A DNA stretch of 7,207 nucleotides from Syntrophomonas sp. UBA5432 (GTDB lineage: Bacteria; Bacillota; Syntrophomonadia; Syntrophomonadales; Syntrophomonadaceae). The position numbers and the translations under genes were made by a program. The stretch lies in the NCBI GenBank assembly GCA_002424365.1, contig DIRQ01000109.1, positions 1 to 7,207 on the forward strand, given 5' to 3'. Shown piece after piece: positions 1 to 4,537 of the stretch (the stretch's first letter is position 1; each line of letters opens with the position of its first letter). The notes beneath the pieces are model-generated. The model saw nothing but the letters and a program-made list of their open reading frames with translations. It was not told the DNA's origin and did no database searches.

Positions 1-83
1 CTTAAGAAACCGACCAATGGTATGACCAGAAGAAGAAAAGGAATAGCCCAGCGGGAAATGGTATCCAGAAAGGCCAAGCTCAT
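1..83 (-). CDS. spmB: Spore maturation protein B, N-terminal fragment (runs off left edge)
   Basis: Only the first 27 codons are in the window. The ATG follows the spmA stop codon with no base between them (TAAATG), and a GGAGG lies 9 nt upstream inside the end of spmA, so the two are translationally coupled. The visible peptide starts MSLAFLDTISRW and continues into a hydrophobic stretch (about residues 13-27, FLLLVIPLVG-like), as expected for the first membrane helix of SpmB. SpmB is a membrane protein of the nucleoside-recognition/gate-domain family. In Bacillus subtilis it acts with SpmA in the mother cell for spore core dehydration and heat resistance. The identification rests mainly on position directly after spmA, the conserved order in spore formers, plus the hydrophobic N-terminus; the fragment alone is too short for a family signature. 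Confidence 0.8.
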   Translation of the reverse strand, partial: MSLAFLDTISRWAIPFLLLVIPLVGFL

Positions 84-677
84 TTAGGGTATCCTCCGCC
101 ACGGACTATAGCGCCGAAACCAGTAATCGAGAGTGATAGCTATAGTCATAGCTATAGCTGTGGCAAATATGCAGGGTCCCACGATTTCAGTGGGATTAGC
201 AGAGGCAAATGATACACGTACCCCGATAATGGTAGCAGGTACCAGAGTAATGCATGAGGTATTAAGCGCCAAAAAAGTACACATGGCTTCCGAGGCTTCG
301 TCAGAGTCTTTGTTTAACCTCTGTAATTCCTGCATTGCTTTCATTCCAAAGGGAGTAGCAGCGTTCCCCAGGCCCAGCATATTAGCACTAAGGTTCAGTA
401 TCACCGCACCCATAGCAGGATGCTCGGGAGGAATTGTAGGAAATAGGCGTCGTATCAAGGGTTTCATCAGCCTGGCTATTCCTTGAACCATACCTGCTTT
501 TTCAGCTATTTTCATTATCCCCAACCATAGAGCCATAATTCCTATGAGGTCAAAACAGACTTTTACAGCACCACGGGCAGAACTTAAAGCAGCCTGGGTT
601 ACCACTTCGACATTGCCATTAACGGCAGCCACGATAATACCAGAAGCCAGTAACAATAACCAGATTACGTTTAACAT
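84..677 (-). CDS. spmA: Spore maturation protein A
   Basis: This 197-residue protein matches the usual SpmA length (about 196 in B. subtilis). It begins MLNVIWLLLL with a membrane helix at residues 1-18. Further hydrophobic segments lie near 38-56, 88-104, 131-143 and 157-173. The family hallmark NLSANMLGLGNAATPFG lies at about 95-111, followed by KAMQELQ. SpmA and SpmB are gate-domain membrane proteins made in the mother cell under sigma-E in B. subtilis; mutants give poorly dehydrated, heat-sensitive spores. The transported substrate, if any, is unknown to me. The frame is open 17 codons further upstream to an ATG at 728, but that start has no comparable ribosome binding site and would lie in the T-tract of the preceding terminator. 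The ATG at 677 has GGAGG 7 nt upstream. spmB follows with zero spacing. In B. subtilis a dac gene precedes spmA; here ytfJ does. Confidence 0.95.
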   Translation of the reverse strand: MLNVIWLLLLASGIIVAAVNGNVEVVTQAALSSARGAVKVCFDLIGIMALWLGIMKIAEKAGMVQGIARLMKPLIRRLFPTIPPEHPAMGAVILNLSANMLGLGNAATPFGMKAMQELQRLNKDSDEASEAMCTFLALNTSCITLVPATIIGVRVSFASANPTEIVGPCIFATAIAMTIAITLDYWFRRYSPWRRIP

Positions 678-684
678 ACCTATT

Positions 685-689
685 CCTCC
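685..689 (-). promoter_or_regulatory. Ribosome binding site fixing the spmA start
   Basis: A perfect GGAGG lies 7 nt upstream of the ATG at 677. It decides for this start against the longer in-frame ATG at 728. Confidence 0.85.
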
Positions 690-707
690 AGCATTAGCTT
701 TGTAGAA

Positions 708-736
708 AAGGTATGTGTACAGGCACAAAAATAGAA
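708..736 (-). promoter_or_regulatory. Candidate sigma-E-type promoter for spmA-spmB
   Basis: On the minus strand, TTCTATT (730-736) is followed after 14 nt by CATACCTT (708-715). The known sigma-E pattern is roughly KMATATT, a 13-15 nt spacer, then CATACAHT. The -10 matches at 7 of 8 positions; the -35 matches at 5 of 7, with its TATT core intact. A start near position 700 would give a leader of about 23 nt containing the GGAGG at 685-689. The context fits, because spmA-spmB is a sigma-E operon in B. subtilis and a terminator immediately upstream would otherwise isolate it. The -35 lies inside the terminator's descending arm and T-tract. This is inferred from motif and position only. Confidence 0.45.
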
Positions 737-761
737 CAGCCCCATCAATGAGCTGCTCTAT
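725..761 (-). terminator. Rho-independent terminator after ytfJ
   Basis: Reading the minus strand, AUAGAGCAGC (761-752) pairs with GCUGUUCUAU (740-731) over ten positions, including one G-U pair, around an 11-nt loop. The U-tract UUUUU (731-727) follows at the base of the stem. The hairpin starts 31 nt after the ytfJ stop codon and ends before the spmA leader. It closes the DUF2953-ytfJ unit and separates it from spmA-spmB. On the plus strand no T-tract follows, so it should act in one direction only. Confidence 0.85.
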
Positions 762-792
762 CTTTATCTCAACGAATAATCTAATTTAATTT

Positions 793-1212
793 CTAGGCTC
801 CTGACTCTTCAGTGGGACGGTTCTTTTTGCTTTTCATGTTATCTAACTTATCGAGGACCTGGGGGATTATGTCTACCACCCGCTCGGCCAGTTGATTACC
901 GCCTACGGAAATAAGCCTTACATCATTCATTCTTACTACCAGAAAACCTACCGGTTTCACTGAGACACCGGCACCACTACCTCCTCCGAAAGGCATCCCC
1001 TGGGATTTAGAGGAAGCAATAGTCTCATATTCCCCACCACCGGCGGCGAATCCACAGGCTACCTGAGATATGGGTATAATCACCGTACCGTCATTGGTCT
1101 CTACAGCATCACCGACCACGGTATTGACATCCACCATTTCTTTAATTGCCTGCATAGCCGTTTTCATTAGTCCCTCAATGGGATGGCTCTGCTTTTCTTG
1201 CTGTGAATCCAT
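793..1212 (-). CDS. ytfJ: Sporulation protein YtfJ / GerW family
   Basis: This 139-residue soluble protein carries the family landmarks: HPIEGLM at 10-16, DVNTVVGDAVE at 28-38, the ISQVACGFAAGGGEY stretch at about 48-62, and the glycine-rich PFGGGSGAGVSVKPVGFLV at 74-92. The charged C-terminal tail (KSKKNRPTEESGA) is variable. B. subtilis YtfJ (GerW) is made in the forespore and is needed for proper spore germination; its biochemical activity is not established. The ATG at 1212 is preceded by an AGGGGG-type binding site about 8 nt upstream. The gene starts inside the end of the DUF2953 gene (38-nt overlap in another frame), the same order as ytfI-ytfJ in B. subtilis. A clear terminator follows 31 nt after the stop. 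Confidence 0.95.
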   Translation of the reverse strand: MDSQQEKQSHPIEGLMKTAMQAIKEMVDVNTVVGDAVETNDGTVIIPISQVACGFAAGGGEYETIASSKSQGMPFGGGSGAGVSVKPVGFLVVRMNDVRLISVGGNQLAERVVDIIPQVLDKLDNMKSKKNRPTEESGA

Positions 1213-1798
1213 TAAAATACCCCCTGACTATTAAAACGAGAAAGTAAAATGCTATAAGGATAATATGTACTATTCGCATCTTTAATATACAATTCAGGTG
1301 GCTTACCACCTTCTCCCCATTAAAATCCGGCTCCACCTGCAAGTTAATATCTTGCAAGCGGCTTTTACTGCTTAGAAAACCTACCAGCATACCTTTCACA
1401 GCCCATAAACCACCGCTGCCAATAGCCGTATACATGGCATTATTTAATCCAATACCGCTACTCCAATCCAGACGTTCTATTACCAGGTATTGGGCACCGA
1501 AGTTAACCAAACGGTAATAAATACTGGTGTCCGGATTACTTTTTTCCCGAGTAGCTTCTTTGTTTTTTTTGTCTTCCTGGTGCTTTTTCCAGGCACCGAT
1601 CAGATAATCCGGGATAGTATTAAAATCACGCAACGGATATCTTTTCTGCAGTTCTTTAGAAAAACAGGATGCTTTTATAATAAGCATAGTATTACCGGGA
1701 CTGGTGAAAAACTCCACCCTGATAATGACCTTTATGTATAGTAATGATAGTAAAAGCAGGAACAACACAATTCCTGCTGTAATATAAAAGCCCAGCAT
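1175..1798 (-). CDS. ytfI: DUF2953 membrane protein, YtfI-like
   Basis: This 207-residue protein has a strong N-terminal membrane helix (about 4-24, AGIVLFLLLLSLLYIKV). Next comes a lysine- and glutamate-rich stretch (71-87), then the DUF2953 hallmark GLNNAMYTAIGSGGLWAVKG at about 117-136. A C-terminal hydrophobic helix lies at about 173-192 (MRIVHIILIAFYFLVLIV). Its function is unknown; the family is found in spore formers immediately before ytfJ, as here, which suggests a joint forespore role. The start at 1798 has AGGAAGG 7 nt upstream. The end overlaps ytfJ by 38 nt, implying coupled translation. An eight-adenine run lies in the coding strand at 1570-1563, within the lysine-rich stretch. 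The symbol is by homologous position and family, not proven orthology. Confidence 0.85.
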   Translation of the reverse strand: MLGFYITAGIVLFLLLLSLLYIKVIIRVEFFTSPGNTMLIIKASCFSKELQKRYPLRDFNTIPDYLIGAWKKHQEDKKNKEATREKSNPDTSIYYRLVNFGAQYLVIERLDWSSGIGLNNAMYTAIGSGGLWAVKGMLVGFLSSKSRLQDINLQVEPDFNGEKVVSHLNCILKMRIVHIILIAFYFLVLIVRGYFNGFTARKAEPSH

Positions 1799-1821
1799 AT
1801 CTAGTCCTTCCTATTTTACCA

Positions 1822-1850
1822 TATTATTCCCCGACGATTAATCTTTATAC
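1822..1850 (-). promoter_or_regulatory. Candidate sigma-F promoter for DUF2953-ytfJ
   Basis: On the minus strand, GTATA (1846-1850) is followed after 14 nt by GGGAATAATA (1822-1831). The published sigma-F pattern is about GYATA, roughly 15 nt, then GGNRANAHTR. Both boxes match fully; the spacer is about one base short. A start near 1815 would sit just before the AGGAAGG binding site at 1806-1812. In B. subtilis, as I recall, ytfI-ytfJ belongs to the early forespore sigma-F regulon, which fits. The site lies in the 68-bp gap after the DUF1992 gene, where I see no terminator, so read-through from the scp operon is also possible. Confidence 0.55.
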
Positions 1851-1866
1851 TGCTACAGGAAATGGC

Positions 1867-2436
1867 TTATTTTGAATTACCGGACTCTTTTATGTCTTCA
1901 ATTATTTTCTCAACCTGGCTTATTACCCGGTACATTTCATCATCAATGGATAGATTTGTCCGCCCCAGCGTAAACGTAGGGCAATGTAAATTATAATTAA
2001 GTATTTTTTTATTTACCTTCTCTAAAACCAAACGCTGTTCAAAATAAAAATGAGCTTTTTTCTTTTCAAACCGTTCCATAGCTAAACGGTTGTGCTTATC
2101 CCGGCAAAATATTTGAGTATAACGTTTAAAATGCTCTACTTCATCCCAGAATTTACCCATATCATTGTCAATTTCTTTACCCAATTCAATCCAGTAGGGA
2201 GCAAAATCATTATCTTTTAATATTTTAAACATCATACGTAATTCCTGAGGCTCAAAAGGATTTTCCTCCAGGTTTATAGGTTTACCGGCTCCTTCCAGGT
2301 TATCGAATTCCCCTCGGAGCCTGGCTTTTTCGATTTGACTTTCAACTAAGTCCTCGGTACTACTCATATAGCGCGCCAGTTTACGGGCTTTTTGGGCACC
2401 TGTTTTAATTTCTTCTTCCAGTGATTTTTCCGCCAT
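1867..2436 (-). CDS. DUF1992 (DnaJ-C28-like conserved domain) protein
   Basis: This 189-residue soluble, charged protein carries the DUF1992 signature at about residues 29-54: LVESQIEKARLRGEFDNL, then EGAGKPINL. A second conserved segment, RMMFKILKDNDFAPYWIEL, lies at about 67-85, and the NYNLHCPT stretch at about 147-154. The domain is annotated in databases as the conserved domain of DnaJ homolog subfamily C member 28. There is no J domain and no HPD motif here, so no chaperone role can be read from it; its function is unknown. The ATG shares one base with the scpB stop codon (TAATG) and AGGAGG lies about 10 nt upstream, so it is translated with scpB. The N-terminal 28 residues and the region after 90 look helical. 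Confidence 0.85.
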   Translation of the reverse strand: MAEKSLEEEIKTGAQKARKLARYMSSTEDLVESQIEKARLRGEFDNLEGAGKPINLEENPFEPQELRMMFKILKDNDFAPYWIELGKEIDNDMGKFWDEVEHFKRYTQIFCRDKHNRLAMERFEKKKAHFYFEQRLVLEKVNKKILNYNLHCPTFTLGRTNLSIDDEMYRVISQVEKIIEDIKESGNSK

Positions 2437-2954
2437 TATTCTGTTACCTCCTCCAACTGTGGCAACTCTTTAAGAGTAGTTAATCCAAATAAGCGCAGAA
2501 ATTCAATGGTAGTTTTATATATAAGCGGTCGACCAATAGTATCCTTGTATCCTGCCTCCTCAATCAGACCTTTTTCCAATAAAGTATTTATCATTTTATC
2601 CGACCTTACTCCCCGAATTTTCTCAATCTCTACCCGGCTCACCGGTTGGCGGTAAGCAATTATAGCCAGGGTTTCCATAGCTGAGGAAGATAATCTCTTC
2701 CTTACGGGCTTATCTACCCGCGCTAGGACACTGGCATATTCCGGACGAGTACACATCAAATAACCGCCTTCTGCTGCTACTATTTGTATACCCCGACTGT
2801 TTTTATTATACTCTAAGAGCATATCGTCCAAAATAACTTTCAAATCTAACAATGGCACATCCAACAATTCTACCAACTCGTCCAACCCTACCCGCTCCGA
2901 GCGCACGAAAAGAATGGCTTCCACACATGCCTTTATTTCGTCTAACATTAACAT
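2436..2954 (-). CDS. scpB: Segregation and condensation protein B
   Basis: ScpB forms the dimeric winged-helix kite subunit of the SMC-ScpAB complex, which condenses and segregates newly replicated DNA. The product has 172 residues from the chosen ATG. It shows an N-terminal winged helix (about 3-80) and the ScpB signature LSSSAMETLAIIAYRQPVSR at about 88-107, followed by VEIEKIRGV. The C-terminal winged helix ends with GRPLIYKTTIEFLRLFGL at about 121-138. The length is typical. The ATG at 2954 overlaps the scpA TGA by one base (TGATG), with AAGGGTGG 7 nt upstream. A TTG one codon earlier (2957) and an ATG two codons later (2948) are alternatives but fit the binding site less well. scpA lies directly upstream, as in most Firmicutes. 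Confidence 0.96.
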   Translation of the reverse strand: MLMLDEIKACVEAILFVRSERVGLDELVELLDVPLLDLKVILDDMLLEYNKNSRGIQIVAAEGGYLMCTRPEYASVLARVDKPVRKRLSSSAMETLAIIAYRQPVSRVEIEKIRGVRSDKMINTLLEKGLIEEAGYKDTIGRPLIYKTTIEFLRLFGLTTLKELPQLEEVTE

Positions 2955-3673
2955 CAAATCGCCACCCTTAAACGTAGTTCTATCTTATCAAAAGGAGTGC
3001 TTTGAAGTGCTTCTACCCTCTGTAAACGAATAAGCTCCAGTAGTGCCAGAAATAGTGCCAGGGCTTCTCTGCGGCTGATTATTCCCAGGAATAAATCTTG
3101 AAAGATAATCGTATGGGGCATTTTTTTCAGGCGATTCATTATTTCTTCCATTTTATCGCCCACATTGACATCTCCCCGAGGTAACTCATAATAATCCTCA
3201 TCTTTACTTATATCCTTAATTACCGCTTGATAAGCTTTCACCAAAGACTTTAAATCAGCTACCCATTCCGCTGGTACTTCTTTATCCTGTTGCTCTTCCC
3301 GATAATAAATACGTTCTCCCTTACCGTTATGTCGATCCTCCAACCAGACAGCAGCCTCCTTAAATCGTTTGTAAGCGAGGAGCTTTTCGACCAGTTCCTG
3401 ACGGGGATCAAGCGTTTCCTCCTCTTCCTCAGTTTCGTTTAAGCTACCTGGTAACATAAGCCGGGACTTGAGATTGAGCAGGTAAGACGCCATTATTAAG
3501 AAATCACCCATACGGTCAAGATCAAAATCTCCACTGGCCTGTAAGTGCTCTATATACTGTTCAGTGACAACAGCAATAGGAATATCATAAATATCCACCT
3601 GGTTTTTTTCTACCAGATAGAGCAGTAAATCTAAAGGTCCGTGAAAAGTTTCCAGGTCAACCATATAGGTCAT
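2954..3673 (-). CDS. scpA: Segregation and condensation protein A (kleisin)
   Basis: ScpA is the kleisin that bridges the two SMC heads and binds ScpB. This 239-residue protein has the N-terminal SMC-neck-binding helices with the family motif FHGPLDLLLYLVEKNQVDI at about 10-28 and LLNLKSRLMLP at about 65-75. An acidic stretch follows (EEEEE, about 82-86), then a lysine/glutamate-rich helical linker. The C-terminal winged helix (about 185-239) includes FLGIISRREALALFLALLEL. All expected parts are present and the length is normal. The ATG at 3673 has GGAGG 7 nt upstream (3681-3685), so I prefer it over the ATG three codons later. The gene is coupled to scpB by a one-base overlap. The 186-bp gap before it suggests its own promoter, but I found no convincing one. 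Confidence 0.97.
   Translation of the reverse strand: MTYMVDLETFHGPLDLLLYLVEKNQVDIYDIPIAVVTEQYIEHLQASGDFDLDRMGDFLIMASYLLNLKSRLMLPGSLNETEEEEETLDPRQELVEKLLAYKRFKEAAVWLEDRHNGKGERIYYREEQQDKEVPAEWVADLKSLVKAYQAVIKDISKDEDYYELPRGDVNVGDKMEEIMNRLKKMPHTIIFQDLFLGIISRREALALFLALLELIRLQRVEALQSTPFDKIELRLRVAI
2962..2969 (-). promoter_or_regulatory. Ribosome binding site used for the scpB start choice
   Basis: AAGGGTGG on the minus strand ends 7 nt before the ATG at 2954. The TTG at 2957 would be only 4 nt away and the ATG at 2948 would be 13 nt away. The site lies within the last codons of scpA. Confidence 0.55.
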
Positions 3674-3760
3674 AGAGCTACCTCCGTACTAACCCGCCAT
3701 GTCTGGCAGACGCAACCACGAATGAAAATCGGTGTATCTGGTTTACAGAATTAGGAATTA

Positions 3761-3781
3761 TCCTCACCCCTTACCCCTCAC
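3761..3781 (-). repeat. Three tandem G-rich heptamers in the gap before scpA
   Basis: On the minus strand GTGAGGG, GTAAGGG and GTGAGGA stand head to tail, differing by one or two bases. They sit in the middle of the 186-bp gap between the M50 gene and scpA, about 88 nt upstream of the scpA start. A 10-bp perfect palindrome (CAATTAATTG, 3788-3797) lies a few bases away, and an 11-nt inverted repeat (GTCTGCCAGAC) lies at 3701-3711. The rest of the gap holds no ORF, no hairpin with a T-tract and no clear promoter. The heptamers could be a dispersed intergenic repeat or a protein-binding site; the sequence alone does not say which. Confidence 0.5.
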
Positions 3782-3859
3782 TCTAGACAATTAATTGAGC
3801 TCTCAGTAGGAAGTTTATTTACAGGACAACTTTGTTATCAGCGCCCATTTTCTAATTTA

Positions 3860-4537
3860 CTAAAAGAGTATACCGACGAATAGAGAATATAAAAGGGTCA
3901 CTAACGGAAACAGAATCTTGGAAAAAACACCGGTTATAATTAATAACAATAAAATTATTGGTCCATAGCCTTCCAGCGAATATATCACCTGGGCTCCAGA
4001 ATCGGGAAGTAAACCGGCCAATATTTTAGAGCCATCCAGCGGCGGTACCGGAATAAGGTTAAAAACTGCCAAAATCAAGTTTATAAAAACCAGGGTATAG
4101 AGAATAAGGGCTATACCAGAAACCAGGGTTACCTGAGAAAAAGCTGAACTGGAGTTGCTAATCACATAAAAGAAGGAGTTCATATCCAAAGGCAGTCCCC
4201 ATATTTTTAGAATTACCATGGCGGAAAAAGCCAGCAACAGGTTCATGACCGGACCAGCCAGCGATACCAGCATCATGCCATTCTTAATTCCAGTGCTTTT
4301 AAAATTTAAAGGATTTACCATTACCGGTTTGGCCCAGCCAAAATGAAAAAACAGGAGCATTAAGAATCCTACCCAATCTATATGGGGCAGGGGATTAAGA
4401 GTCAGCCTTCCCTGAAGATAAGCGGTGTCATCCCCCAGATAATATGCCACCCGACCATGGGCATATTCGTGAAAAGTTAGAGCAATTAATATTGCCGGCA
4501 ACCATATTACTGCATCAATTAACCATTCCGTCAGCAA
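3860..4537 (-). CDS. Site-2 protease-like membrane zinc metallopeptidase (M50 family)
   Basis: This 225-residue polytopic protein has the zinc-binding HEYAH at residues 23-27 in the first helix, with E24 as catalytic base. The family segment GRLTLNPLPHID follows at 43-54, then GWAKPV at 67-72 and SLAGPVMNLLLAF at 92-104. The third zinc ligand is D168 in NLIPVPPLDGSKIL (160-173). About five to six membrane helices are predicted by eye. There are no PDZ or CBS domains, so it belongs to the short YwhC-type group rather than to RseP or SpoIVFB. It cleaves within membranes; its substrates are unknown. The start is a TTG inside the end of the upstream gene (23-nt overlap), with GGAGG 9 nt upstream. 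An in-frame stop lies nine codons before it and the next Met is at residue 60, beyond HEYAH, so no ATG start is possible. Confidence 0.9.
   Translation of the reverse strand: MLTEWLIDAVIWLPAILIALTFHEYAHGRVAYYLGDDTAYLQGRLTLNPLPHIDWVGFLMLLFFHFGWAKPVMVNPLNFKSTGIKNGMMLVSLAGPVMNLLLAFSAMVILKIWGLPLDMNSFFYVISNSSSAFSQVTLVSGIALILYTLVFINLILAVFNLIPVPPLDGSKILAGLLPDSGAQVIYSLEGYGPIILLLLIITGVFSKILFPLVTLLYSLFVGILF

Noticed and set aside
133..486. Plus-strand reading frame of 117 codons
   Set aside because: It lies wholly antisense to spmA, which has a clear family match; its translation has no recognisable domain and no good binding site.
678..728. Longer spmA start at the ATG at 728
   Set aside because: The extra 17 residues have no family counterpart, the start lies in the terminator T-tract, and the GGAGG at 685-689 points to the ATG at 677.
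1563..1570. Eight-adenine run (minus strand) in DUF2953 as a phase-variable tract
   Set aside because: The frame is intact, the run encodes ordinary lysines, and short A runs are common in such genes; nothing else suggests switching.
1490..1741. Plus-strand reading frame of 83 codons
   Set aside because: It is antisense to DUF2953; the phenylalanine-rich translation reflects the lysine-rich stretch on the other strand.
1867..2436. DnaJ-type co-chaperone
   Set aside because: The database name refers to DnaJ-C28, but the protein has no J domain or HPD motif; only the DUF1992 region is present.
3701..3711. GTCTGCCAGAC as a terminator or riboswitch stem
   Set aside because: The arms are five bases with a one-base centre and there is no T-tract. 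The surroundings show no T-box or riboswitch pattern.
3756..3761. GATAAT as a -10 for scpA
   Set aside because: The only TTG-type -35 nearby (TTGTCT) is 22 nt away, too far for a sigma-A promoter, and there is no TG extension.
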